A stretch of DNA of 64,000 nt from Homalodisca vitripennis (taxonomy: Eukaryota > Arthropoda > Insecta > Hemiptera > Cicadellidae): NCBI RefSeq assembly GCF_021130785.1, contig NC_060214.1:124001-188000 (forward strand), read 5' to 3'. The notes beneath the pieces were generated by a model. It was given only the letters and a program-made list of their open reading frames with translations, did no database searches and was not told the DNA's origin. Every line of letters starts with the position of its first letter. The stretch's first letter is position 1. Positions 37,144-49,128 of this stretch are shown here, piece after piece. The position numbers and the translations under genes are program-made.

Positions 37144-37155
37144 TCGATAGGGGAG
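37134..37155 (+). promoter_or_regulatory. Probable -1 ribosomal frameshift site between gag and pol
   Basis: The heptamer A AAA AAC at 37134-37140 sits in the phase required for -1 slippage (codons CCA AAA AAC) and is followed at once by the gag stop TAG. The pol frame downstream is exactly the -1 frame relative to gag and is open across the stop. Starting nine bases after the heptamer, GGGGAG (37150-37155) can pair with CTCCCC (37186-37191), a possible stimulatory stem. Heptamer, phase and stem are seen directly; use in vivo is inferred. Confidence 0.75.
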
Positions 37156-40100
37156 TGGTATTACACACAACACCTAAAAATATCCCTCCCCGGTTTCATA
37201 AGTTTAAGAATAATAATTTTATAAATAGTAATACAGTAAGAAAAGAAAAACACTATTTTATGAGAGTCTATGGTAAGGTAATTAAAAATTGGAGTAAATT
37301 AAACTATAGAAAACCTAATTTAAGACTAAATGTTAGACAGTATAACAATATGCCTTTAATTGAAGCTATAGTGGGTAAAAATGTAAAAACAAACTGCTTA
37401 TTAGATACTGGTGCTACAAGAGATATAATTAGTAAAGAATTTTATGATAGCCTATTGTTGAATAAAAAATGTTTCTAAATTAATGAAGTCAGATGATAGA
37501 ATGTTTGCTGCAAATAACACTGAAATAAAATGTTTTGGTTACTGTTATGCTAAGATAAAAATTTCTAAATTTTGTTGGAAAGTAAAATTTATTGTAGTGG
37601 ATAATTTAAAATGGGACATTGTATTGAGAAACCCATTTATATCTAATAGCAAATTAATTTTAGATCTTGATGGAGATTCATGTTATTTCAAATTCAATTG
37701 TAATGAGAAAATAACTATTGTCAGACAACAGCCTTTTGAACATGAAGTAAACAGCATTGATGTAAAAATAGGGTACACTAGAGCTGAGGCTGAGATACAA
37801 AACCTTATAGGGGATTTCCAAATGTTTTTAATCCAAAATTAGGAGAGGCTCTAGATTTGGAAGTGAGATTAGTTCTAAATGACCCCACACCTGTAAATAT
37901 TAGGCCTTATTTTATGAGCCCTCCTACTGTAAATAAGATGAAAACAATAATACAGGATTGGTTGGACCAAGGAATAATTGAACCCAGTACTTTCAGCCTA
38001 CTCCAGTCCAGCCTTTTTAACCAAAAAGGACAGACTTGTAGTCAATTATACCGAATTAAATAAAAAGTTACAGAAAATTGATTTTCCCATTGGTGATTTA
38101 AATAATTATTATCAACATCTTAGTGGAGCCAAATATTTTTCAATAATAGATTTAAGAAAAAGTTTTTTGCAATGTCCATTATCACCTGATAGTCAAGATC
38201 TTACCTCATTTAGCACTATATTTGGTAAATATAAATTTAAACGAGTACCCTTTGGTTTACATGTTGGTAGTGCTGTATTGTCCGCCTATCTGGACAAAGT
38301 CCTAGACAATATAAAATTTAAATATGTGATAAATTTTTGTGATGCTATCTTAGTGTACAGTAAAGACCTTGATTCGCATTTAGTACATGTCAGAGAGATT
38401 GTAAATAGACTAAGCAAACATGGCTTAACGGCAAACCTAGAGAAAGCAAAGTTTTGTTTTGAGGAAATCTCCTTTTTGGGGAATTTAATAAAAAATAATA
38501 CAGTAACTATAGATCCCGAGCGAACAAGGAGTATAAGAGAATTTATGCCGCCTAAGAACGCCAAACAAATTTCACAGTTTTTAGGTATGACCAATTTCTT
38601 TTCAAAATTTATAAATAATTATGCCGAATTATGTAATCCTTTAAATCGTTTAAGAAGGAAAAACGCTAAATTTGTTTGGACAAGTGAATGTCAAGATTCG
38701 TTTGTAAAGTTAAAAGAAGCTATAATGAATCCTCCTGTACTCCAGTTAGCCGATTTTTCAAAGCAATTTATAGTAATGACAGATGCTAGTGGAATAGCCG
38801 CAGGTGGTTGTTTGTTACAGGAAAACGACCAAAATGAATTAATGCCAATAGCCTATTACTCTAGGAAATTTACTGATGCCGAATTAAAAATATACTGTTT
38901 ATGAAAAAGAAGCTTTGAGTGCACTAATTTGCATAGAAAAATGGCACGAATTTTTAGAAGTAAGAACCTTTAAATTAATAACTGATAACCAAGCTTTATC
39001 CTATGTCCTCAATCACAAAAGGAAGGTAGGAAGACTTGCCCGGTGGATCGAGAGGATTTTGAATTTGCCATTTGAGGTGGAATTTAAAAGTTCCACCGAT
39101 AATGCGCTGGCAGACGCCCTTTCACGTATGTTTGAGGGCGAGTCGACGGGAACAGCTGATCCGAGCCCCAGTGACTGCCGGAACGGTCCTGACCAGGATA
39201 AAAATAGATTATCGATTTCCTTCTGCCATTCAAACTCCTCCCGAAGGCAAACATGTAAACGAACATCTATTGTAAAGCCTAAAATGCAGATAAATAATAA
39301 GTGCAATAACAAGGATAATTTGTGGTTGTTAATTAATTATTTGCCATTAGCGTTTAAAGATTTAGAAAAATATCAACTTCAAGATAAAGAAACTCAGCGA
39401 ATCATTCAATCTGTAAAAAGCAATAGTAACAATTTATGTTATTTTATAAAAAACAATTTACTGATGTACAAAAGAAATGTAAAAAGTAAGAGTAAGATAT
39501 TTTTGCCTGTACAGTTTAGTTGATTTAGTATATGAATTCTTCCACAGTTCTTTAATAGGAGGTCATTTAGGCATTGCTAGAACGCAAAGAAAATTTAATC
39601 AGTATTTTTATAGACCTGATTTAGACTAAATTATAAAGGCAAAAGTCAAAGAATGTAATGTATGTAAAATGAGTAAAGTGTGCCAAAGAAAATATGAAGG
39701 CGAATTAGTATCTGTGCCATTTAAGAACAATATGGATTGTTTATTCATAGATCTTTTAGGTCCCTTAGTGAGAACTAGAAACAGCAATGTATATTTACTT
39801 GTAGTTGTAGATGCTGCCAGTAAATTTCTATGGCTAATCCCTTTGAGGGAATGTAAGAGTGCTGAAATATGTAATAAATTAGACCGCATAATTTTTAACA
39901 ACTTTTCTGTACCTAAAATAATAGTGTCAGACAATGCCGCATATTTTACATCACTGTATTTTAAGAAGTTCTTATTTAAGAATTTTATTGAACACCGTAG
40001 ACTAGCGCCTTACAGGGCTAATGGAAATCAATCAGAAAGGCATATTAGAAACATATCTACATTATTACGTAGTTTCTATCACAACTGTCATAGTAATTGG

Positions 40101-40562
40101 GATAATGACCTAGGCTATATACAATTAAGTTTAAAACACCGCCCATAATGAAAGCACAGGTTTGCTGCCTTTGATTTAATGTTTAATCATTCCTGTAATA
40201 ATGCTTTATCTAATTTATGGAAGCTAAATGATCTAATTGGTGAGAATTTGTCCAAGGAAACTGTTGTAAACAATTTAAAGAGAGATGTGGTGAATGTAAA
40301 AAGGAGTATAGCACATAACAGTAATAGACAAAAGTACTCAGAGCAAAATGTAAAACATCCCTTTAAGTTGCATTCCTTAGTATGGATCAGAACCCACTAT
40401 TTAAGCAATAAGGTAGAAAAGTTTTGTGCAAAATTAGCACCAAAATATGTAGGAATTTATAGAATTTTATATTTTTTAAGCCCTGTAACTTGTATTGTAC
40501 AACACACTGAAAATGTTTTGAATGTAAAAAAGGTTCATATTGTAGATTTAAAATTAAATTAA
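37144..40562 (+). pseudogene. pol: Gypsy Pol: protease, RT, RNase H, integrase, with frame breaks
   Basis: The polyprotein would process Gag, copy the RNA and integrate the cDNA. The protease has LLDTGAT (DTGA at 37404-37415) in the -1 frame after gag. A frame change follows near 37478, then more near 37842, about 38000, 38904, 39523 and 40148. RT lies at about 37857-38500 with a YFSIIDLRKSF block and VPFGL; the active site reads FCDA (38335-38346), so the second aspartate of the usual xxDD is replaced by alanine. RNase H follows with MTDASG (about 38776), ITDNQALSYVL and NALADALSRM. Integrase has a zinc-binding region with CNVC near 39657 after an in-frame TAA at 39627-39629, a DLLGPL aspartate, VSDNAAYFTS and the glutamate of GNQSERHIRN, then a GPY/F-like APKYVGIYRI near 40438. 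Catalytic residues of protease, RNase H and integrase appear kept. As read, this copy cannot make a full Pol. Confidence 0.88.
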
Positions 40563-41412
40563 GACCTGTTCTGTAATAAAAAAAAAAATTGTAGCATCCC
40601 TAGCTTAAGGAACCACTTGCTGCCAAATTTAAAAGATAAGATAAAATCCAGGAAGTTAACTGTTTGGTGAATTCTTAACGAATGTGTCAATGGAAATAAA
40701 ATATAGAAAAAGAATTTGTAAATAGACTTAGTATAAAGAAATGAGACAAAGTTGATCCTGACTATTTGTAATGAGGGAATCAAATATGAAAAATTGTCTG
40801 TGTTTTGTAGGTATGCCGAAATGTTGAATTTTGTAAATATATTTGAAGTGTTAAATTTCATGTAGATGTAAGATGTATAGGATGTTGTATGTAAAATATA
40901 TATATATTAAGAGTGATGCAGTATTAATAAGAAATGTGAGACTTAGCTTCTCGTGAGGGGACGTTTCATTCCAAAGTATTCGATCCATATTGGTAACTTG
41001 TCCGCAAGTCTCAGGGTATTTAATGGCAAAACACTATACACAAAACACTGGTATGAATGCAAAAAGAAGTATGAATGTGGCGCCTATATAACAAAACACT
41101 ACACTACACTTGTTTACGATTTAATCGCCTTAAATGCCCTTATTCTTGCAACGACCTGCAAATTCTAAAACGCTGCAACGTGCACTGCATGAAAATAGTT
41201 TGCCTAAATTGATTTTCTATTTTTGGTCCCTACGCGAGCAGTCATAGAACTGCATTGGCATGCGATCTAGCGGATTTCATAGGAAACTTTTGAAACCCCG
41301 CGCTATCGTATTGTTATGGTTGAATTTGAATTTATGTAATGAATAAAAGGTTGAATTAAGTTTGTTATTTAGAATATGTTTAAAGTAAAGCGACTAATTA
41401 GGTTGCGAAATC
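40563..41412 (+). other. Gypsy region between pol and the polypurine tract
   Basis: No env-like frame with signal peptide or membrane segment is visible. A 71-codon frame at 40953-41168 is unsupported. It is best read as 3' untranslated sequence. Confidence 0.5.
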
Positions 41413-41430
41413 AAAACAGGGGGGATATTC
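41413..41430 (+). promoter_or_regulatory. Polypurine tract
   Basis: AAAACAGGGGGGATA followed by TTC abuts the 3' LTR start at 41431. A purine-rich run at this place primes plus-strand DNA synthesis in LTR elements. Confidence 0.8.
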
Positions 41431-42074
41431 TGTACCGTAAATTAGTTAATTAAATTTCATACAATGTAAATTTCGCAACCTAATCAGCCAGTATTATATA
41501 ATATTATTTTACATCCAATGTTCCGGAACTAAATTATTGGGCGGAGTAACTACCTAATTGGCACGCGTATGAATTTTTTTCTTCTAACCCTTTGTAGCAG
41601 CCCAACTACGTAAGCCATCAGACCTCGCACGCTTTGTCCGCGAGTTTACGTAGCTGATGTATCTCACGTGTTGTTTGAATAGATGGCTACCACTTCCCAA
41701 CATCTACTCCTCTTCTAGAAGTAACCGTTCTTAGACTACAGCTTCAATGTCTCGTGCCAAGACGCCGATACCCGGGTTGTGAGTCTACCTATTGTGAAGG
41801 GAAGTGAAATATTATTGTTTTGTAAAGTAAAACGTCGTACGCATAATTCAATAGAACATTGGATATTTTAGGCCCACCTAGAAGATATACTTTTAGTTAT
41901 TACATTCTAATTGGCAGCAACGTGGCAATACATATTTTTCATTTACCATCTAAAAAAGTGGTGCTTGTAAGTTTAGTAAATTAAATTGAACTTATAAGTA
42001 AACTTTGCATTTCTAGTATTTATTACTACGACCTCAGAAGTCACCACCCCCATGTGTTATCGTCATACGGTACA
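41431..42074 (+). repeat. 3' LTR (644 bp)
   Basis: Same length and ends as the 5' LTR, with two substitutions between them. Followed by ACCC, the right target-site duplication (42075-42078), and then by the resumed 3' UTR of the CR1-like element. Confidence 0.97.
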
Positions 42075-42078
42075 ACCC

Positions 42079-42336
42079 TATATATTCATAAAAGAATGTT
42101 TCATTAAAATATTTGTTAGTATAATCATATAACTGAAGTGTTTCCTTTTTTTACTTTTAGTTTATTTTGATGTAAGAGTCACCATGCAAGTGGTATATTT
42201 AAATGTGTGCTAAGTACTACATATTGTTAAATTGATTCTTAAGTTATTAGTATACAATTCTTGTAACTGTTTAAAAAATATGTACGGAACACTTTTATGA
42301 ATAAATATATTCTTATTATTATTCTATTCTTATTCT
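42079..42336 (+). mobile_element. 3' terminal piece of the interrupted CR1-like element
   Basis: Sequence between the right Gypsy duplication and the resumed satellite. It is AT-rich, contains AATAAATATATTC and ends in ATT and ATTCTT short repeats. By position it completes the 3' UTR that was broken at 35106. Confidence 0.75.
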
Positions 42337-42437
42337 TAATATCTCAAGCTATCACGCCCTTTGCCCGCCCACTTGGTCTTGTCTCTTATATGTGATCTAG
42401 TCACGCCCCTGGCACGCTCTTGTAACTACGATGTGTT
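42337..42437 (+). repeat. Residual 139-bp satellite monomer, right of the insertions
   Basis: From TAATATCTCAAGCT to AACTACGATGTG it matches the 139-bp monomer and continues exactly the phase lost at 30738. The array ends within this monomer. Confidence 0.95.
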
Positions 42438-44268
42438 TTAAAACGAAACCAACCAAGGAATTTGTATTTAAATTGCACATATACCTACGAATTTAATATA
42501 TTAATACTTACATTACGATTAAGTTTCGCTAATAATTATGAAATTCCAAAGTACATAGTTGATATAATTCATAGAATATGTAACCAAGGTGGATTTTATT
42601 TTAATTGGCGCTTTAAAATATTGGACACTGTATTTGACCGAATAACAGAACATCATACTTGGGACAACTTAAACGAAATAATTTTAACGCCTATAAAGCT
42701 CACAGAATGTTAAGATGGTTACTCAGTTTTTGATATACTCTTTCAATATTCCAGATTCTAGGGCTGCTTTCGTCTAGTCAGAGCGGCAGGAGCTTCCAGC
42801 TTCTGAGAGACTCTTGGCAAAGTTTATGAGGATTTCATTGCATATCTTGACTTATAACAAGCTTCAGTGTTTCACAGCTTCTGGCCTCTAGAAGCTTTCA
42901 TCTTATGGATACTTCTAGACTATGAAAATCAGAAACCTTCAAGGATAGTATGTAACCCGGAAGCTCGTGTGTATGGAAGTGTTTCCGTTCCAGTCCCTAG
43001 CTTTTCGGCTGCTACGCTTTTGAATGCCCGACTGAAGCCAGTAATGGCTGCTCTAGCTAGGATTCTGGTACTCAAACTTCAGACCTCAGAAACTTCTTAG
43101 GGAAATGCGTCCCACGAGACTTCCAGCTTCTTTCGTTCCAATGGTACTAATAAAGAACTTGACCCTGTTGTGTACGTATAAACAAGTATGCGTATTATTG
43201 TGTAAAATCGTTAAAAATATGGGTTTAATTGCGAAAAATTTTAGAAATACTGCTATGAAAACCTGTGTTTATTTATAATTTAGTATACCTTTATTATATT
43301 TCAACATATATTTTATATAATACACGAATACCTACCTAGACTTTCTACTAACCTTAAGTATATAAAAAGCTTAAAATCGCTGAGGAATTTTGTACACTCG
43401 TATTAGTATTTGAAGTTACTAATGTATAAATAACTAGCAGTTACCCGCGGCTTTGTACGCAAGTTCTTAGGTTTTGAACGTATACGAACACATCTGTTTA
43501 AAAAAATATTATATTTCTGACGCAAATTTTGAGTGTGTTTTGTTTACCCGATCAAGAAAAAAATAGATGCACAGATCTGAGGAACATTCTTTGGCCTTAA
43601 AGGGTCTACTTTCTGAAAATGTTATTTACTTCCATTCTAAGATATTTCAGAGTATGCTTTATTGCTCTAGTAAAGAAGATGTACAAGCAAGTCTAATCGG
43701 CCTCAACTAAGATGTCTTTTATAACAGTCTTTAAATTAGTATTAAATATTAGATAGTAACTTAGTATTTTATGTATGCATTACAAACATAAAAAAAACAT
43801 TGCACACTTAACTTATGCACAAATGTAAAATTAAAAAATATATTTCTACTCGAATTTTTAATGTTATTATCTGGATATTTTATTACTCTGCACTCACCAA
43901 CGATAGCTAATATAGTTGAAATAAGAAGTGATACCATCAAGCTTTCAAGACTATAATTGTAAAGAATTGAAAGTAGTAGTTAAAATTAAAAAAAATATAT
44001 AGTTGTTCTATTAGAAACGTATGTATAAATAAAACAGCTCTAAGATCTTTCAGTTCATAAAATTTGATTTATATAATGCAATTTTATAGACAAGTTGGGG
44101 GTACCCTCTATCTCTTCTAGAAACAGATGAATTTAAGAAGGGATGTTGCTATCAAGCCATTATCTCTGATTTCAAACTATAAATGATAACACAATTTTTA
44201 AATCTCTTTTAAGCCTGAGTTCTAGACTATGCTGCTTGTTTTGAATCACTTTGGCTGTTATTCCTGTC
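42438..44268. other. Non-coding stretch with a possible dispersed repeat
   Basis: Frames at 42462-42713 and 42867-43100 carry no known domain. GCTTC/GAAGC-rich sequence occurs at 42800-43130. At 43431-43460, CTAGCAGTTACCCGCGGCTT resembles a phrase I associate with common insect interspersed repeats, but I cannot name the family. Confidence 0.35.
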
Positions 44269-44338
44269 ACATTAGACGAGATTTGAACTCGTGATCTCTG
44301 AGTTAGAGAGCCGTGACTGTATCCACTAGTATACGGAG
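44269..44338 (-). repeat. tRNA-like relic, possible SINE head
   Basis: On minus, a perfect T arm (ACGAG/CTCGT around TTCAAAT, 44276-44292) gives a B-box-like GAGTTCAAATC. An anticodon arm with loop CTAACTC (AAC at the anticodon place, T at 33) and an A-box-like ACTAGTGGATACAG are in correct order. The acceptor stem is not convincing. No poly(A) or tail repeat is evident downstream on minus, so a tRNA-derived SINE and a tRNA pseudogene are both possible. Confidence 0.4.
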
Positions 44339-45029
44339 GAAGACAAGTTGTAAATGTTGGTTAAATTATATCCCACATGTTTGCGCTGCCACAACACAAC
44401 ATTTGCAAGGAACGCTTGATTACGTTCAACAGGCTTTTAATCAATTGATATTAATCGAAAGTATTTCTTATCGGGTTAGGTCTGAGAAATACCAATTTTC
44501 AAATAATCTAAACTTTTCTCTACTTTCTATGATTTAAATATTGACGTATTATACCAAGAAAACTGTAATAGTTCTTATCGAAGACAACAGTGAAATCCCT
44601 ATCAAAGTCCATTAAGTAGTTTAAATAATATCGATGCTCAAAGAGACAAAAAAAAATCAAATTAAATTTATACACGTTTGAATTTATTTTAAATTCTTAT
44701 TACTATTCAAAACTTATTATTATTATTACTTATTTTAAAAATGTTTAACGAACACAAATAAAAACATGGTTTTAACATATTGGTTATTGCACATTTTGCT
44801 TCATCTGAAAAATATCGTATTCCCTTCAAAATTAAACTATAGCTTATAAATTTGCTTATAAACCATAAAACATGCTTTTTCCTTTATTTAATAATACATT
44901 AGTCAAAATGAAGTTATTCCATAATTACGCCTAAAACTCGCAACAAATGGACTTTGATTGACAGGTAGTAGTACAGAAGACGGTTCAAGAATACACATCT
45001 CACACTTACTTTTAAGTGCTACAAGGAGT

Positions 45030-45650
45030 TTATAAATGGCAAGTAAACACAAGTAATATTGCACGTTATATACTAATAGTGTTGTCGTCCAGCCGCAGTC
45101 AACTGAGCTATTGGCAAACCAATAAAGTGTAAGAATCGCTTAAACATCAATGCATATTAAATTAGTTATTACAGCCGACATATAATATTCTATGGTTCCG
45201 ACTGACGTCCTTCTCTTACATAGCAATGACAAGTAAACACGAGCAATATTACGCGTTATATACTAATCGTATTGTATTCTAGCCGCAGTCAACTGAGTAA
45301 TTGCTATCGGCAAACCAATCAAGTGCAAAAACTGGTTAAACATTAATGCATATTAAATGAGTTATTGCAGCCGACATGTAATATTCTGTCATTCTGACTG
45401 ACATCCTCCTCTTACATAGAAATGACAAGTAAACACGAGTAATATTCCACGTTATATACTAATAGTGTTGTCGTCCAGCCGCATTCACCTGAGTAATAGC
45501 TATCGGCAAACCAATCAAGTGCAAAAACCGGTTAAACATTAATGCATATGAGTTATTACAGCCAACATGCAGTATTCTCTCGTTCTGAATCACGACATGT
45601 AACATTCTCTAGTTCTTAATGACGTCCTCCTCTTACTTAGAAACGACAAT
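45030..45650 (+). repeat. 190-195-bp tandem repeat, about three copies
   Basis: CAAGTAAACAC occurs at 45040, 45230 and 45425, each followed by a similar block (ACGTTATATACTAAT or close variants, CCAGCCGCA, GGCAAACCAAT, TTACAGCC, GACGTCC). The third copy is rearranged and duplicates the CATTCTCT part at its end. No coding capacity. Confidence 0.85.
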
Positions 45651-46394
45651 TCTTTATGTTTACTTTCCTCCATCAACATCCACAGATATAGTGTTCGTTA
45701 CTTCTTTACATAAGTCTTCAGCAACTAATGTAAACAGCAACTTGTGACTACTGGCTGAATTTCATGACATGGAAAAAATATCTCTTTGTAATTTTACATT
45801 GAGAAGTGCTATATGTACAAATTCACACTCGTCCACCTGTGTACTAAAATTTTACAAGTAAATTATATAAACGGTTTGGTTTTGTGTTGCGTTTCTTAAC
45901 CATAAATAACAAACGAAGCCTTAAGGCTGATACTTTTACACAGTAATTTGTAACAGTTGTCCGGGACGTGTAACAAACGATTAATTCCATATATTTACTA
46001 GCAAAGTTGAGGAAATAAATATAACTTGCATATATACGGGCTTTTAAAGTAATTAGTTTTACTTCCTCTCAGGCATTCAAGACATCTGTAGCAATATTAG
46101 TTTACATCTTTTGTGTAACACCCATCATTCCAAATTGAATTCCTTTTATTTTCAGCTTGAAAGATAGGATTTAATTTAAACATAAATTAATTCGGTATAC
46201 TAGAATCTTAACCGGATTATTTTTCCAGCTTTAATTTACCGTGGATGTTATTGCGTAGAATATGTTTTGCTTGAAAACCTATACCAAAACTAGAATATGT
46301 GATTTAATACACAGTAAATTACGTCATCCCTCAGTTTAACATACAAAAGCATTTATCGCTTGTGAAGATTGATGAGGTGACGTTGGATGACGTC
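45651..46394. other. Non-coding stretch
   Basis: No gene recognised. A perfect TGACGTCA occurs at 46388-46395, at the start of the 85-bp array. Confidence 0.4.
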
Positions 46395-49025
46395 ACTATA
46401 ACTCTCTCGAGACACTGTATTCAGAAGCGTAATGATGGTAGAGTATGCTACTTAAAACAACTTACTCATACCTGGGTTCACTATATATCTCTCTAGCCAA
46501 TGTATTCAGAAGCGTAATGATTGTAGAGTATGCTACTTATAACAGCTTAAACATACATTGGTTCAATATAAATCTCTCTAGCCGATATACTCAGAAGCGT
46601 AATGATTGTAGAGTATGCTACTTATAACAGCTTAAACATACATGGGTTCACTATATATCTCTCTAGCCAATGTATTCAGAAGCGTAATGATTGTAGAGTA
46701 TGCTACCTGTAACCGCTTAAACATACATGGGTTCACTATATATCTCTCTAGCCAATGTATTCAGAAGCGTAATGATTGTAGAGTATGCTACTTATAACAG
46801 CTTAAACATACATGGGTTCACTATATATCTCTCTAGCCGATGTATTCAGAAGCGTAATGATGGTAGAGTATGCTACTTATAACAACTTACTCATACATGG
46901 GTTCACTATATATCTCTCTAGCCAATGTATTCAGAAGCGTAATGATTGTAGAGTATGCTACTTATAACAGCTTAAACATACATGGGTTCAATATAAATCT
47001 CTCTAGCCGATGTATTCAGAAGCGTAATGATGGTAGAGTATGCTACTTAAAACAACTTACTCATACATGGGTTCACTATATATCTCTCTAGCCAATGTAT
47101 TCAGAAGCGTAATGATTGTAGAGTATGCTACTTATAACAGCTTAAACATACATGGGTTCACTATATATCTCTCTAGCCGATGTATTCAGAAGCGTAATGA
47201 TTGTAGAGTATGCTACTTATAACAGCTTAAACATACATGTGTTCACTATATATCTCTCTAGCCAATGTATTCAGAAGCGTAATGATGGTAGAGTATGCTA
47301 CTTAAAACAGCTTAAACATACATGGGTTCACTATATATCTCTCTAGCCAATGTATTCAGAAGCGTAATGATTGTAGAGTATGCTACTTAAAACAGCTTAA
47401 ACATACATGGGTTCACTATATATCTCTCTAGCCAATGTATTCAGAAGCGTAATGATTGTAGAGTATGCTACTTAAAACAGCTTAAACATACATGGGTTTC
47501 ACTATATATCTCTCTAGCCAATGTATTCAGAAGCGTAATGATTGTAGAGTATGCTACTTATAACAGCTTAAACATACATGGGTTCACTATATATCTCTCT
47601 AGCCAATGTATTCAGAAGCGTAATGATTGTAGAGTATGCTACTTATAACAGCTTAAACATACATGGGTTCACTTTATATCTCTCTAGCCAATGTATTCAG
47701 AAGCGTAATGGTGGTAGAGTATGCTACTTAAAACAACTTACTCATACATGGGTTCACTATATATCTCTCTAGCCAATGTATTCAGAAGCGTAATGGTGGT
47801 AGAGTATGCTACTTAAAACAACTTACTCATACATGGGTTCACTATATATCTCTCTAGCCGATGTATTCAGAAGCGTAATGATGGTAGAGTATGCTACTTA
47901 TAACAGCTTAAACATACATGGGTTCACTATATATCTCTCTAGCCGATGTATTCAGAAGCGTAATGATTGTAGAGTATGCTACTTATAACAGCTTAAACAT
48001 ACATGGGTTCAATATAAATCTCTCTAGCCAATGTATTCAGAAGCGTAATGATTGTAGAATATGCTACTTAAAACAACTTACTCATACATGGGTTCACTAT
48101 ATATCTCTCTAGCCAATGTATTCAGAAGCGTAATGATTGTAGAGTATGCTACTTATAACAGCTTAAACATACATGGGTTCACTATATATCTCTCTAGCCA
48201 ATGTATTCAGAAGCATAATGATTGTAGAGTATGCTACTTATAACAGCTTAAACATACATGGCTTCACTATATATCTCTCTAGCCAATGTATTCAGAAGCG
48301 TAATGATTGTAGAGTATGCTACTTATAACAGCTTAAACATACATGGGTTCACTATATATCTCTCTAGCCAATGTATTCAGAAGCGTAATGATGGTAGAGT
48401 ATGCTACTTAAAACAACTTACTCATACATGGGTTCACTATATATCTCTCTAGCCGATGTATTCAGAAGCGTAATGATGGTAGAGTATGCTACTTATAACA
48501 GCTTAAACATACATGGGTTCACTATATATCTCTCTAGCCAATGTATTCAGAAGCGTAATGGTGGTAGAGTATGCTACTTAAAACAACTTACTCATACATG
48601 GGTTCACTATATATCTCTCTAGCCAATGTATTCAGAAGCGTAACGATGGTAGAGTATGCTACTTATAACAGCTTAAACATACATGGGTTCAATATAAATC
48701 TCTCTAGCCAATGTATTCAGAAGCGTAATGATTGTAGAATATGCTACTTATAACATCTTAAACATACATGGGTTCAATATAAATCTCTCTAGCCAATGTA
48801 TTCAGAAGCGTAATGATTGTAGAGTATGCTACTTATAACAGCTTAAACATACATGTGTTCACTATATATCTCTCTAGCCAATGTATTCAGAAGCGTAATG
48901 ATTGTAGAGTATGCTACTTATAACAGCTTACTCATACATGGGTTCACTATAAACCTCTCTAGCCGCTGTATTCAGAAGGGCAATGATTGTAGAGTATGTA
49001 TCCTGTAACAGCTTTCTCATAAATG
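46395..49025 (+). repeat. 85-bp tandem array, about 31 units
   Basis: AGAAGCGTAATGATTGTAGA recurs at strict 85-bp spacing (for example 46508, 46593). Units differ mainly at a few positions: AATG or GATG before TATTC, ATTG or ATGG, and either AACAGCTTAAACATACATG or AACAACTTACTCATACATG. These two unit types alternate in blocks. The last two units are degenerate. The 60-73 codon frames within it are shadows. Confidence 0.97.
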
Positions 49026-49128
49026 GGTTCATAAGTTCATTAAATAAGAGAGAAGTCGCAATACAGACTTTATGACGTGATAAATAAATATTATAATTGT
49101 GGTATAGCTTATTATTGTAAATCCTGTT

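Larger units (their letters stand above)
35107..42074 (+). mobile_element. Ty3/Gypsy LTR retrotransposon, complete in structure
   Basis: The order is 5' LTR, leader, gag, pro-RT-RNase H-IN, an untranslated tract, polypurine tract and 3' LTR, 6968 bp in total with a 4-bp ACCC duplication. The domain order RT-RNase H-IN and the motifs place it in Ty3/Gypsy. No env-like frame and no chromodomain are seen. The two LTRs differ at only two of 644 positions, which suggests recent insertion into the 3' UTR of the CR1-like element. The pol region is broken in several places. A standard tRNA primer-binding site starting TGG right after the 5' LTR is not apparent. Confidence 0.95.
30739..42336 (+). mobile_element. 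Near full-length CR1-like non-LTR retrotransposon, split by a Gypsy element
   Basis: The element proper consists of 30739-35106 plus 42079-42336, about 4.6 kb. It has a 5' UTR (30739-30906), a PHD-finger ORF1, a spacer, ORF2 with endonuclease and RT relics, and a 3' UTR that is interrupted by the LTR element and then ends in ATT/ATTCTT-rich short repeats at 42311-42336, as CR1-type elements do. TAATAT duplications flank it inside a satellite monomer. Most CR1 copies are heavily 5'-truncated, so one keeping ORF1 and a 5' UTR is unusual. All coding parts are broken. Compared with a typical autonomous CR1 it looks shortened, partly through deletion in the endonuclease region. Confidence 0.85.

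Noticed and set aside
36003..39312. Minus-strand frames across Gypsy gag and pol
   Set aside because: Shadows of the plus-strand coding sequence; no motifs of their own.
40953..41168. Possible env or accessory gene of the Gypsy element
   Set aside because: Only a 71-codon frame, no signal peptide, furin-like site or membrane segment.
42867..43100. 77-codon frame rich in Ala and Leu
   Set aside because: No known motif; lies in GCTTC-rich sequence of uncertain nature.
46445..48753. Repeated 60-73 codon frames in the 85-bp array
   Set aside because: Same cause: tandem DNA repeat with 85-bp phase cycling, no coding signal.
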